Positions 37,640 to 52,335 of a stretch of 64,000 nt of DNA are shown here, in pieces (position 1 is the first letter of the stretch; every line of letters begins with the position of its first letter). This DNA is from Eulemur rufifrons (Eukaryota; Chordata; Mammalia; Primates; Lemuridae): contig NC_090983.1 in assembly GCF_041146395.1 (NCBI RefSeq), positions 66,099,501 to 66,163,500 on the forward strand, written 5' to 3'. The translations under genes and the position numbers were made by a program. Below the pieces are notes generated by a model that made no database searches, was not told the DNA's origin, and saw only the letters and a program-made list of their open reading frames with translations.

Positions 37640-38060
37640 ATTTAAACTGATAGCAATTTACTATAATGAAAGGTGAAAAATACATACACATACCCCTCCT
37701 TTTTTAACACACAGTTATTAATGGCTACATAGAAGTCCACTGCACGATGTTATTAACATTTAGATTTAGAGTTTTTAATACTGTAAACAACTGAGGAGAA
37801 AACAGTCTTTGTCCACTTGAGTGATTATTTCCTTACAGTGCATTAGAAGGCATGAGCCAAATGAACGTTTTGGGTTTTCTGAAGGCTGCTGACGTGCAGT
37901 GCCAACTTACTCTCCAGAAGAGTTGTAGCAATGTGAGTTCAACTCGCCGACCCTCAGCACCATGAGGTTCAATCATTCTTTCCAATGTTTGTCAGTCTGA
38001 TCTGTGAAAAACTAGTACCTCATTGTTTTAACAGTTTTCTCTGACTACTAAAAATGTAGG
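37640..38060 (-). repeat. Old L1 (L1M/HAL1 class) fragment
   Basis: On the plus strand, 'TGGCTACATAGAAGTCCACT', TTACTCTCCAGAAGAGTTGTAGCA, TGTTTGTCAGTCTGATCTGTGAAAAACTAGTACCTCATTGTTTTAA follow the antisense of L1 3' ORF2, the region that in younger L1s includes the GTGAAAAATGG(T)ATCTCATTG motif. Confidence 0.65.
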
Positions 38061-38061
38061 A

Positions 38062-38225
38062 CTTTTTTTTTTTTTTTTTAAAGAGCAATGGCTATTTACT
38101 TTCTCATTGAGTTTTGCAATAACACTAAAGGTAGGAATTATCCTCACTTTAATGATAAGGACGTAGGTTCAAAGTTGTTAAAATATCTGCCCAAATTTAA
38201 ACGGCAAGTAAATAGCAAAACTAAA
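38062..38225 (-). repeat. T run and decayed MIR
   Basis: A T run (about 38062-38079) precedes a weak MIR reverse complement ('GGAATTATCCTCACTTTAAT', AAAATATCTGCCCAAATTTAA). Confidence 0.42.
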
Positions 38226-40399
38226 ATCTCTATTTGGTTATAAAAAATCATAACTGTTTGCTTACAAATTAAAAGAACAATTAGATGCACCGTATCTATA
38301 ATGAGAATATTTAGTACTTGGAAATAGTCTTTGTAAGTGATCTAGAAAATTTCATATTAAAAAATCTAAATAAAAAATAACTGAATAATTAAAGTAATTT
38401 CCCACCATATTTTAAATTGTTTTTACAATCTATGATTGCCTAGTTCAAACATTTTATTCCAAAACAAATCATCCTTAATGGCATTAATCACTTCAGACAT
38501 CAGGTTCATAATTTGCTCATCTACTTTCAAATAACTAAGATAGATTTTAAGTTACCTATTCATACCACTGCAAATAACTTTCTAGTTCACAATATATTTT
38601 TGGCATAATTGATATTTCAACTAAACTTCAAGTAAGGCTGTATAAAGGTCATATTTTTTACTACTAAAAAGTCTTCCTTGTTTTATACAGAATCCATCTC
38701 CCCCCCACAACAATTAAAAAAATGTAATGCCGGGTGAAGTGATTTCCAGAAAGCACATAATGAAAATATAACCATCTTGCCCTGGAGTGTTGAAAATAGA
38801 GCAAAATGCCTAAAGTGGTGTAAATGGGTGAGTATCTTAGAAATATGCTAAGTGCAAACAGCTTTTCCTTCCTCATCAGTGAATCATTTAAAGTCCCTAA
38901 ATTTTATAAAGAAAATGATCCAATTTTTGTAACGGTAAGAGTCTGCCTACCTCCTGACAAGTCTGAAAATGTCAGCTTCATTTTAAATGAGTCTTGCACC
39001 CCTGGATTCCATCCCTCATTCCCAAAGGACCAAGAAATGTTAGCAGTGCAATCAATAATCACACTGGAGAAAGAAAGAAGACTGAGAGGCAGGGTCTACA
39101 TGCTGGGGGGAGAGGGGAAAGTGGGGGAAGAAGAAGGAAAGCCTACAGCAGACCTAGACTAGCAGAAAAAACTCACCATTCCCCACATGGCAAGGAGGAG
39201 AGTGCGTTGCCACGTGACCAGGCGCTCACGAACCAGAAAGCTAGAGCCATACCCTGCTCACAGCCATCATGCAGCAAGCGCAAGACACCTACAGGACTAG
39301 GAGACCTTCTGAGACCTTCTCAAATCCCTGAATTTGCTAACATCATTGTACCACTGACTTTCCCTGCTAGGATGCAGGAGAGTGTCAGGGATCCCTTCGA
39401 TTTTTGATGAGGGTTACTCAGGTGGATGACATTGTGCAGCAGGCCTAGAGAGCACGAGCCCCAGCCTGGAGCAGGAAGACAGGACTGGACTCAAAAATAA
39501 GAGTCAAAAGAAAAAAATGGGACTCACTGATTATTTGCTACGTTGACCACAAGGAAAATGGGACTAAGAGGCTGAAGGAGAGTGGAGGACGATTTGGCCA
39601 TAGATCAAAACAAAATTTAGGAAAAGGATAAAATGAGGCAGGTATTTCCATTGGAGAATAAACAGTTGTATTTTAAAAAAGACAAAAGACTATTTGGCTC
39701 TTTGCTGAATGATGTGTATATAGCCAAAACAATGGAAACAATGAAGAGCAATTTAATAAAAAATCGTGATATATCAGTATGAGGAAAATGGAAAGAGTAG
39801 AAAGAGGTACAAGGCAGAAATTCTCACCTATGTAATAATACTAGAAAATGCCTAAAATTGATAATTCAAGAAACAGTAGAACCATATTATTTTGAAATAA
39901 AGGGATGAATATCAGGAGAAATAGACAAAATAATTACAAGTGTTTACCTCTGGCAAAAAGAATGAGGCAAAGGGATCTAAGGACTGTTATAATTTATTAT
40001 ATGCCTCTTGGTATTATTTTACTTAACTATATGCTTATTAATTTAAAAAATAAAAATAGAAACAGTAATCAACATAAAAAATAAACAGCTGAGAAAAAAT
40101 ATATCATTACGTAGGGAGTAAACAAAGGCTATGTATAAAGACTATGCCTATGTGACATGATCCCATTTTCATAAAGAAACAAAACCAAAATGCTATTTCT
40201 AAGTGATATTTTTTATTATTTCACATTTTCTACTGTAAACATATAATACTTTTATAAGAAAAAAAGAATTTAAAAAAGTAAGCAGGAGAAAAGTGGTCAG
40301 CTGGAAAATGGAACTTAAGAAGTTAAGAATCAGAAAAATAAAAGGAGACATAGAAAAAAATAGTGCCCTGATAGGCAAAGAAGAAAAGCAATTTCACCA

Positions 40400-40650
40400 G
40401 GGAAAAAGCCGCTGGGCAAGACGACGCCAGAAAACTGTGTCAGGAGAGGAAGAGTGCCTTCAGAAGCACAGCCTGAGCAGGGAGGTAGGAGGGACGGAGG
40501 GATGTGGGGCTGAGGAAGAGGAGCACCCCGAAGGAGACAGGGGGACAGGACGGGTCTCTGGAGGTGAAGGCAGGTGCTGGAAGTTGTTAAAATCTGAGAA
40601 GACAGAAGATATTCAAGAAGCAGCAGCCAGTGGAGGGGAAGCGACCGAGG
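40400..40650 (+). other. GC-rich purine-rich tract
   Basis: About 240 bases are strongly purine-biased on the plus strand, with many GGA/GGG runs (GGAGGGACGGAGGGATG, GACAGGGGGACAGGACGGG) and about eight CpGs. It is embedded in very AT-rich DNA. A 125-codon frame crosses it, but its composition (Glu, Gly, Lys, Arg) is what purine bias alone would give. It may fold as a G-quadruplex or triplex. Confidence 0.5.
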
Positions 40651-41127
40651 ATAAGATAATTTCCCACTGAAAAAGACAATTTAACTTTGCCTAAACTGAT
40701 TGTTTTGGTTTTCAGTTTTTACAAATCTTAGTTCCTACTGAGTACCTGACTATATTCTGCCATTTGGTACTAAAAAAACAAAGTACCCACAAGGACTCTG
40801 GCCACCATTATGAATTTTGACAAAGTATGAATACTAATATAAAAAAGGGAAGAATTTTATATTGCTACTAATATGTGAGTCCAAAGTTACCATTATTCAT
40901 TAAGTATTCAAAAGAATACTTAATTATTTTAAAAGAATTACTCTATAATGCCAATCAAGTTGAATAACAGAGCATGCACGCTTGATAACATTTTCAAAAC
41001 AAATGGAATTTTTCATTACAATTAAACTGTAGGATTTTAAATATCACTTAGCAAGTACTTGGGGGGGGAAGCAAAATTCTAAACAGTATGTTTGGCATAT
41101 GACCCATTTTTATTTTTTTAAAGTGTT

Positions 41128-41300
41128 GTAAAGAGCCAGTTATTACTAACCTTGGCTGCATATTACAATCACTTAGGGAATTATTAAAAATACCAATGTC
41201 TGGGGTCCACTCCAGTGATTCTGGTTTATTTGGTCTGGGATGAGGCCTGGACATTGGGATTTTGGACATCCTCTCTCCCAGCAACTCCCACCTGTATGAT
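41128..41300 (+). mobile_element. MER5A-like nonautonomous hAT transposon
   Basis: 'GGCTGCATATTACAATCACT', TAGGGAATTATTAAAAATACCAATGTCTGGGGTCCACTCC, GTGATTCTGGTTTATTTGGTCTGGG follow MER5A order. The 3' terminal repeat is not clear. Confidence 0.72.
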
Positions 41301-41924
41301 TCCATGTAAAGAGAAAAGTATGAAAGGGGTGGGCTTAGAATTTTTCATTTCCTAGTTTGCATGTTTCTGTATTGTTTCTGTACTGGAACAGTGGCAATGT
41401 GCTACCTTTATAATTTAAATAGAAGTATCTCCATTTAAAAATTAACAAAAGAAATACCTCCTTACAGGTTTTTAAGTGGTTTAAGCAGGGAAAATACCTT
41501 TTGAATTGTCACAATGTTCATTTTTCTGTTAGAGAATTTTTTAGAAGCCATGAAATTCAGCATACTGGGAGTACAAAGGGGGATTAAGAGGCAGTGCGGG
41601 CACATCCCCACGGGGGAGAGGCGGGCGGGGGAGGGGTACCAGGCAGACCTGCAGGGACTGTAGGAGCCAGCATCCGGCTTCACTGTGGCAGGGGAGGCCA
41701 CTTGCAGACTTTTGATCAGGGTAAGGGTGCAATGTAGCTTCCAGCTGGAAGAGAGCGGAACTGTGGAAGGTAAAACCATAAAGGTAAAAAAAAAAAATAA
41801 AATAAAAAACGCTGAAGAACACCTCTGAGAACCAGGGGAAGAGAAGGACTTAAACAAAACTACAATCCATATGGCCAACAAAAAAAAAAGATGATTCTGA
41901 TAGCACATTTAAGGATTCTTGTTT

Positions 41925-42604
41925 AATAGATAATGTTTACAAGCAGATGAGATATTAAAACATTTTTATAATGCCCTACTAAGGGACAAATATCCACAAT
42001 ACAAAGATGTCCCTCAAATCCATGTAAGAAAGACAGGAACCCCCCCCCCCCACTGAAAAATGGGCAAAAGCTATGGAGAAGAGATTTACAGAAGATGATA
42101 CCCAAAAAAGATAACAAGCAGATGGAAGAGATGATCAAGTCATAAGTATCAGAGAAATACAAACTGAAAATGAGATGATTTATACCTGGCAGACTGGCAA
42201 AAACTAGAAAGCTGGACCATCCAGGTATTGGTGGGCATGGGGACATATAGATGGATGCAGCCATTCTAAAGTGCATCAGCACAGCACAGCACAGCACATG
42301 CAAGAGTACTCATAGTCTATGACCTAGCCATTCTGGTGCTAGGCACACGTACTTCCCAAAGAAACTGTCATGCAGCCTTCTTTATGATGGTAGGGAGGTA
42401 GAAACTATCTAAATACCCACCACAGAATGAGAAGAGAGGTAAAATTGGATGGATATATATCATGAAATACTCAACTATGGTCAGAATCAATAAGCTAATG
42501 CTAACACCACTAGGGACGGATCTTTAAAATAACTCCTGAGTGAAAAATATTAACTGAATGAGGACATTTACATAATAATTTACATAATACAAAATACGTA
42601 TCAT
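41925..42604 (+). repeat. Old L1 (L1M class) ORF2 fragment, host of an Alu
   Basis: 'GACAAATATCCACAATACAA', AAATGGGCAAAAGCTATGGAG, CAGATGGAAGAGATGATCAAG, AATACCCACCACAGAATG follow 3' ORF2 order. Within it are a run of 12 C (42040-42051) and a short CAGCA pentamer array (about 42278-42298). It is interrupted by the Alu at 42605. Confidence 0.65.
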
Positions 42605-44779
<2,175 letters not shown>

Positions 44780-44930
44780 TTCTGGATGTAGAGAACGTGA
44801 GCTGAAGGGATTTATCAAAATCATCAAGTTCAACTCCACCCATTGTAGAGATGAGAAAATAACGACTCAGAGAGATGTAATGCCTTCCCCGAGGCCACTA
44901 AGGCAGTTAGTACACATGAAGACACACCTT
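44780..44930 (-). repeat. MIR-like fragment
   Basis: 'CATTGTAGAGATGAGAAAAT', AACGACTCAGAGAGATGTAATGCCTTCCCCGAGGCCACT follows the MIR reverse complement. Confidence 0.55.
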
Positions 44931-45574
44931 TTGAAGGCACACTGCCTTGCTCACCTGTTCGTATCTGTCTCCAGGCACTCACAGGACAGCTCTCTTTAAA
45001 CACTCATAGGCTTCATCCTTTCCCTGACTCAGGAGCTCTTTTGCCAGAAAGCCATCAAGAATCACTGATAATCACGGATAACATCAAGATATTGATAACA
45101 CTGTTATTCTTAGAAGTGAGACCATCATCCTAAGGAATATTCTATTCATTAGAAGTGAATAATAAATTCAAGTTATGGTCAAGGGGAAAGGGATTGCACA
45201 AAGGCTTGAGTTCCAGGAGGTGGGATCCCTGGAGGTATCGTAAAGCTGCCAGCCTACCACATCAGTACTGGTAAATGGGTAGCTGGAGAGAAGGGAGACA
45301 GTGAGCCTCAAACACACTCAAGACCAAGCTGGTGATGATCTCTTCTTTGTGAATGCTCCTCCACATTATTTAGAGGTGGTAGGACAATATAAGTGGTATT
45401 TTAAAAAGTAAGGAAAGAGCATATGGTATATGGGAATTCAGCAGGGCAGCATCTCTGGAAAAGCATCAGTAGTCAAAATAAGAACAAATGAAGAGTTATC
45501 TCTGAAAGAAATGAAGAAAGTGCTAAAGAGAAGATGAAGGAACTCCAACAGGGAAAAGGTGTGTTAGGACGTGC

Positions 45575-45640
45575 TAAAGGAGAGGATGCCCCTAGCACAT
45601 AGTAGGCTCAACAAATATTTGTTAAATCAAATTTTCATAC
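45575..45640 (+). repeat. MIR or L2 tail fragment
   Basis: 'CCTAGCACATAGTAGGCTCA' then ACAAATATTTGTTAAATCAA is the common MIR/L2 3' end. Confidence 0.55.
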
Positions 45641-48179
45641 TCTGCCTGCATCTTTATACCCCACTTCCCCAATTTTTTTTTTATAATTTTGTTTCATAAC
45701 AATGTGAAACAATTTGCAGCAAATGTGTAAAGAAATCAGATCACACAATGGTTATAATAAATAATTTAGTAGGTGGCAGTAATAAATTTGTGGATACAGA
45801 AGGAACAAATTGAAAAAAAATTTAGGGTCTACCTAGAATATGGTTTGATTTTATAGAATGAATTCAGAAACGAACAATTCTACAACTGAAGAAACAAATC
45901 AATGTTTTCATTTATGATTTAGGCACATCTCAGGAGTTTTCTAAACTTGTTTTATATGCTACAGTTCATCAGCATATTTATTCCCAAAAGAACTTCTCTT
46001 ACAAAATACAATCCCCTGCTAAATCTTTGTTATTCGTTCAACAACCAGTCCCTATGAGCTAGGACTGTGCTGGGGAGCAGTACAGTACAATGTCCTTACT
46101 CAGCATTCACAACGGTGCAAAGAAAACTGTGGAATAGTATTTGCAGAAACCTATTTTTACATTCAAGTTCTTTCAGCACAAGTCTATCTAAATTTAACTT
46201 GAATAATTATATAAACATTATACCCAAACAAACCAAAACTTCAAACTCACGGGTACTTTATACATATGACATCTCCCACATTGACTCAGAGCAACAGCAT
46301 GGTCAGAGGCATTTTCTTTTTACATCAGAAAACTGAGATCTGGATTCTGATTAAATTACTCACTATTTGCAAGATCCTAGGGCAAGTCACAGATTTCTTT
46401 TACTGTTTTCTCATGTGTAAAACACACATAATGATTATAATATTATCTATTTCCAAAGATTATGGTGAATGATAAATTCTGATAAATGAGAAAAATATGG
46501 AGGACCACTGTATGGTTCCTACAAATGTGCTTTTAAAAAATGCCTTGGTGCCAGTTAAAAAACGTCCTATGTATGGCCTTAAGTCTCTTGCAATTGCTTT
46601 TAACTATCACACAAAGCTGACAGGCCAGCGTAGAAAACACTACTATAGGTTGAATCATATTGTGACAAACTCCATATTCTGGCTACTTACTTCTCTGTCC
46701 CATCCCTGCTTATAAGTATACTTTATATAAGGATGCTGATATAATATTTCATATGGAATATATCATATGGCTGGGAACAGTTCCAGGGCTATGAAGTTAC
46801 ATGGAAGATACTTTCCCTTGTGTTTAAAAAGTTACTGCAGTTCTGACCCTAACTGTTCTATGAATGCATAGCCAGTTTGTGAACAGTTTTACTCAAACTA
46901 CAAAGACTGTAACTTGACTCACATTTCAATGTCTACAATCCAGCCTTGAGCTGCCCCTGCTCCAGAAAGAGGGACTATCCCCAGCAAAGCAGAATGACTT
47001 TCAGTCACCACTATTCAATACTTCATGACAAGGGCCTGTTGCGAGTGACACACACCAGGACATTTTTCAGATATCCTTCTAGACTGCTTCCCAAATTCAG
47101 TTTCCCATGTAGCAGGAACTAATTTATTATGCCTTATTTAGTTCTTTCCCTGCCTTGTAGTTTGGACGGGCTGGGTTTGGAATATAGGTCACTCTGTTCT
47201 GAACACCCCTGCACTCCTGCCACACACCGCTTGACCTTCCACAGTTCAGCCAACTGAAGCGCTGCTCAGAAAGCTGGACGATATCTGCAGGTCTTACGGG
47301 TCACATGGTCCTTCTAAACTGTGTCCTTTAAGTCTTCAATTTCACCTAAAACTCAGTTCTACGCTGTTACCAAACTACTGGCTTTCCCCAAAACTCATTA
47401 GATTTGATATGGTGAAAAATGTTCAGTCATACTCTGTTTAAATCTCTTCACTTCACTATGATTTATTACCCTAACGATAATCTCAAAGGAAAAAATTCTA
47501 CTTTGCCTGACACAATTAATATTGTCTCCATACTTCACACAATACAATAAAATTTTCTTCTTATATCATATCTACATATATTCAAATAGGAAGGAACTAG
47601 TTTAATTATAGCCTATCACAAAAGAATTTAGAAATTGAGCTGCCAAGTACTTTCAAAATGATTTTGCCACAATATAAATTACACAATGTTATAAAATCCA
47701 ATTCTCCTTATCAAATTCCATTTCTGTAATTCTTTTAGTTTAAATACCACTATTAATGATTACATGGATTTAATTAGAAATAAAAAAAATTCAATGTGGC
47801 CAAAATCAGGACATGTGTTTCTGTTTTGTAACAAATATAACTGCTGTTTAAAACTTTTTAAATAAAATAACAATTTACTGTAAACATAACCTCAATTAGA
47901 TGACATATGCCAATGCATTTTAATTATTGACATTAAAGATGGATGTTACTGACCATAAGCTAATTAATGCCTATTCTCATACCCATGATCAAAACAAAAC
48001 TACAACAGATCTTTAGCTATTATGAAGTTACACGTTTTCTTGTATTAGAATCCAACATGCATATAGAAATTTAAGTATCATTCTCTCATTTTACAGATGA
48101 TAGTAAACTAAAGGGTTAAATGTTTTGCTTATAAAAGAACCCCTTCTCTCATGTTTAAGCTCAGTGATGGATGACATCA
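45641..48179. other. Mostly unassigned intronic sequence
   Basis: Apart from a MIR at about 46325-46470, I recognise nothing in these 2.5 kb. Frames up to 89 codons show no family resemblance. Confidence 0.45.
46325..46470 (+). repeat. MIR SINE fragment
   Basis: 'GATCTGGATTCTGATTAAAT', CTAGGGCAAGTCACAGATTTC, TTTTCTCATGTGTAAAACAC follow the MIR consensus on the plus strand. Confidence 0.6.
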
Positions 48180-48840
48180 CATCACTTTCATTCATTCATT
48201 CATTCAACAAATCCACACTGACCACCTAGTACATATCAGATGCTTGTAACGGGTCCCAAAAATGCAATGACACACTTCATGGACCTTACAGTCTTGTGGA
48301 TAGACTTCAAGTAATCCTACAAAGAAATGTGAAAGTATAAACAGCGTTGTTATGGGTTACAGGGAGCCTATCTCAGGCAGTATAGCGGATGACTAAGAGC
48401 ATGGGGTCTAGGATTAAGAGGGCTGGATGAAATCCCAGTGCTGTCACTTCATAGCTATCCATCTCTGGATGACTGACTTAACCATTATGTGTTTCTGTGT
48501 CCTCATGTGTAAAACAGGGCCAAAAATGCTGGGCTTGTAGGGTTGTTGTGACTAAATGAGTTAATTCATATAAAATGTGTGGAATAGAGCCTGCCATACA
48601 GTAAGTACTCAATAAACAATGGCTACTACTTTAAGAGAAGCTGGAAATCTGTGTATAGAACAGGCTGTCATTTGGGAACTTCTGCTTATAGAGGAAGGTG
48701 AGTCACACAAAGCCTTGAAGGCCATAGTCAAGCTTTAAGTTTTGATCACAGAGCAACAGTAAATCATTTAATTGGGGAAGTGACCTAATCAAATGGCTTT
48801 TCTTTTTCTTTTTTCAAAGATCTGGCACCTGGGGACAACT
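48180..48840 (-). repeat. L2 LINE, interrupted by a MIR
   Basis: The 3' part (48180-48376) has the CATTCATT repeat, 'ACCACCTAGTACATATCAGA' and GGACCTTACAGTCTTGTGG. The more 5' part (48640-48840) has 'AAAGCCTTGAAGGCCATAGT' and GGGGAAGTGACCTAATCAAATGG. Both follow reverse-complement L2 in the same order, with a MIR between them. Confidence 0.58.
48377..48630 (+). repeat. MIR SINE, full length, nested in L2
   Basis: It runs from CAGTATAGCGGATGACTAAGAGC (the tRNA-like A-box side) through 'TCATGTGTAAAACAGGGCCA' and GGGTTGTTGTGACTAAATGAGTTAATTCAT to CAGTAAGTACTCAATAAAC. All parts of the MIR consensus are in order. Confidence 0.92.
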
Positions 48841-51024
48841 GGGTGAGGTTAGACATGAGCATGCTAGACTAGATGGCTTACGGTAACAAAATCCTAGTAT
48901 TGTTTATTGTGATTGTCATCTGTAGAAATTTTCCTACTGTAAGCAGTCCCTTCCAACAAGTGCATGTGGGGCTCTGCTCACACCCCACTTATTAGCAGTT
49001 TTCAGTACTTACAGAACCAGGCAATCTTCTGTTTACCACACTTACCTGTAACCACATCTGAAAAGAACAGGTTTATGCCTAACAACCTACTTACAAGGGA
49101 AGAGAGTCCATTTATTACAACTTTCTAAAACGCCATTTGGTATAAAGGTCAATTGTCACCATCTTTATTTATCATAGGAAATATGCCAGAAGCCTCATTA
49201 TTAGGTAAGGCCCTCTTTGAGAAAGTTACCTATTAATACATATATGTCTAACAGGAATCAGGCAATTGAGTCATTAAGAGTTCAGAGTGTGCAAATAAAG
49301 GAGAAAATCTCCCTAAGAATAGACCCCAAAGATGCATATGTTAAAGAGAAATGTTAACCTTGAACCATAAACATCTCTAACACATGCACCACATCAGGAC
49401 AGCAATGAACAGAGAACCTCAATACTTCAGTTCTCAAGGACAAGCAGAGTTGACAATGAGTTAGCTCAGATTCAAGAGGCTTTGAAAAATGTGCAACTAT
49501 TCACGTTCTTTTTACGCTTACTTTTAATGCTCACACACGCATGCTGTACATATTCATTAGTAAGCCTGGCAATAAATGGAAAAGAAAACTCAAATCAGCT
49601 GACAATGGTTTTTGCTGGCAGTTTTTAAAATACTTTGCAGAACTGTGATGAAGCACAATACCTTTCAAATTACATGTTATCTGCTAATCTACTTTTACCT
49701 GCACATTTCCTTAGAGTAGAACATAATTCCAAATTCATTTGGTTTTAATAAGATGTTAATAAATTCAAGAGTTAAAAAGTAATAATTAACTTTAGCAAAA
49801 ATTATTTGCATTAGTGTGTTTTTTAATGGTAGGGGCTTTAAAAAGTTTCAAAATAGCATGAGGAAAAGAAAAAATAGAAAAATCACTTGTTCCGATAATA
49901 GGTGCCCCAAACACCATTTAATGCACAAAAAAAGGTACTTGCTTTCCAACCTGCCATAGTGACAATCTCTACAATACTATATTACATATTTTATCACCTA
50001 ATACCCAGCTAGAGTTAATTAATATCCAGTCATTAATTAATGGCTCATGAAATTTATGATATGAATAGGGTTTAGTACTGCAAGTTGAAGATCCAAACCT
50101 CAACAATAAAAGGACAGAATGAAAGGACAAAATTTAAGAAAATAACAAAATGATAAAAACAAAACAAAAAAATGCATGACAAAGAGCAATCTGTTTATTG
50201 TAACACAGAAAGGAAAAAGTAGAGAAAGAATCAAGAATTCCTAGAATGGTGTTAGAAAATAGGGAGCCTTTGGAAAAAATGTATTGACAAAGACAAGAAC
50301 AAGTAATTGAAGACAAAAATGCAACTATGAGAATTAGACAAACAAAAAAAGAGGGGAAAAAAAAATCATAGGTTCCTAAGCCTTATCTCAACTTCCCTAA
50401 CTCAAAACACTGATTTTTCTAAGGACACACTAATAAACAGACAGCTGCTTATGACTTAGAGATGGGCCAAATGATTACTTACGATGTTTAAATTTCAGGA
50501 CCTAGACACAAATATTCAATATTTCCACACTGGATGGGGAAAAGCTACTTTAAAAATAACCAATTGACCTGTGTGCAGACTGAGAACCATTGTACCACAA
50601 GCTCAGAATTCAATCCTCTCCCTTTGCACTGTTACCTGCGAGTAAAATTCCCCAAAATTTCAGAAGGGTTATAAAGCATTAAAGAGAGAAGTCAATCTGA
50701 CCCCCTTGGGGAAAACAATAGCAGCACTACGAAAAAAAACGTTACATTACAAATTACATCAGAGATGTTAAGAAGGTTGCCACAAATATCAAAGACATAT
50801 GAGATGCACAGGAGTGAAGGACGTCAATAGGAATAATATGTACAGGTATACTTCCATCCAGTAAAGTAATCTGTACTTTCTCTAAACTTTCTATTTCAAA
50901 TTAGAAGGCTCTAAATTAACTTGGATTAAAAAAAAAAATTAAAACTTACACTGATGTTTTCCTTAGAGTAAGAAACTTCAGAATAAAATAAATCCAGATC
51001 ACACTTTCTGTGCTGATGAAAATA
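48841..51024. other. Unassigned intronic sequence
   Basis: AT-rich with several A runs; no gene, RNA gene or nameable repeat. Confidence 0.45.
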
Positions 51025-51200
51025 TATATTTGTACTTTCCTCTACAGCAGGCTCTAGCCACGCGTGGCTACTGAGCACCTGAAATGTGGCTAGTGTGACT
51101 GCGGAACTGAACCTTTTATTTTAATTAATATGAATTTCAGTAGCCACATGTGATTAGCGGATATGTATTAGACATGACTAATAGATAATTATGGCATGAC
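51025..51200 (+). mobile_element. hAT-like nonautonomous DNA transposon (MER class)
   Basis: 'TGGCTACTGAGCACCTGAAA' then TGTGGCTAGTG near the start and GTAGCCACATGTGATTAGCGG near the end match a common mammalian MER element built around the near-palindrome AGCCACATGTGGCT. I recognise the sequence but cannot name the subfamily safely. Confidence 0.58.
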
Positions 51201-51483
51201 AGATCACAGCTGACAACTGTATAAAGTTTACCAATATTATTTAAAGTAGAATATAGTAAAATATCACTAACATTAACAAGGGTTTAAAATCTGACACTAA
51301 AGTTATAAACTAATTTGGCACCATTTCAATAATAATATGGGTGGAAAATGTTCATTTGTATAACCAGTTTTGCTGTTTTTATCTGTTATGTGGCAGTCAA
51401 TTCACATATACTGCTTATACATTATCATTCAATACTGTAAAATTCTCCCTCCAAAAGTAATCATAGTACTTGCAATAGCACTT

Positions 51484-52335
51484 GAAATAAGCCAATTAAA
51501 AAAGGGCAAAGGATTTGAATAGACATTTCTCCAAAGAAGATACACAAATGGCCAATAAGTACATGCAAAAATGCTTAAATGTCTCTAGCCATTAGGGAAA
51601 TGTAAATAAAGACTACCAAGAGATACCACTTCACACTTGCTAGGAAAGCTGTAATTAAGCAAAGACAGTAACAAGTGTTGGTGAGAACGTGGAGGACTGG
51701 AACTCTCATACATTGCTTGTGGGAAAGTAAAAACTGTGCAGCTGTTTTGGAAACAGTTCGGCAGTTTCTCAAAAAGTTAAACATAGAGTTTCCATATGAC
51801 CAGCAACTACACTCCTAGGTATACAACCAGAAGAACAGAAAACCTATGTTCACACAAATACGTACACAAATGTTTACAGCATCATTATTCATGATAGTCA
51901 GTCCAAAATGGAAACAATCCAAATGCCCAAACCTGATGAATGGATAAACAAATGTGGTATATCCATACAATGGAATATTATTCAAGCATGAGAAATGAAA
52001 TACTGATTCATGCTGCAACACGGATGAATCTCAAAAACATGCTAAGTAAAAGACAGACACAAAAGACCACATACTCTATGATTCTGTTTATTAATATATG
52101 AAACGTCCAGAATAGACAAGCCCGTAAAGACAGAAAGTAGACTGGCAGTTGCCAGGTGCTGGGGGAGAGGGAAAGAGTAAATGTCAGCTTAATGGATTTA
52201 TTTTGGGGATGATGAAAATGTTCTGGAATTAAGATGATAGTTGCACAATTTGTAAATGTACTAAAAACGACTGAACCATACTTTTTAAAAGAGTGAATTT
52301 ATGGTATGTGAATTATGTCTCAATTTTAAAAAGCA
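51484..52335 (+). repeat. Old L1 (L1M class), ORF2 end and 3' UTR
   Basis: 'AAATAGACATTTCTCCAAAG'-type opening, then 'AGATACCACTTCACACTTGC', 'TTTCCATATGACCAGCAACT', 'GATGAATGGATAAACAAATG', TGGAATATTATTCAAGCATGAG and the 3' UTR 'CTGGCAGTTGCCAGGTGCTG', ending ATTATGTCTCAATTTTAAAAAG. This is a well-ordered old L1 3' end with frameshifts. Confidence 0.9.

Noticed and set aside
38994..39407. 137-codon plus frame overlapping a 112-codon plus frame at 38824-39162
   Set aside because: Two overlapping frames with no conserved motif; a spliced or single-exon gene is not supported.
39700..40060. Sequence with a LINE-like look (TTACCTCTGGCAAAAAG and an A-rich end)
   Set aside because: The resemblance to old L1/HAL1 3' ends is too weak to assign.
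40293..40670. 125-codon plus frame rich in Glu, Lys and Gly
   Set aside because: The composition follows directly from the purine-rich tract; no domain is present.
41462..41908. 148-codon minus frame
   Set aside because: It spans A/T homopolymers, contains poly-Phe, and shows no known protein.
42278..42298. CAGCA array and other short direct repeats considered as a CRISPR-like array
   Set aside because: They are contiguous microsatellites without unique spacers, in a vertebrate intron.
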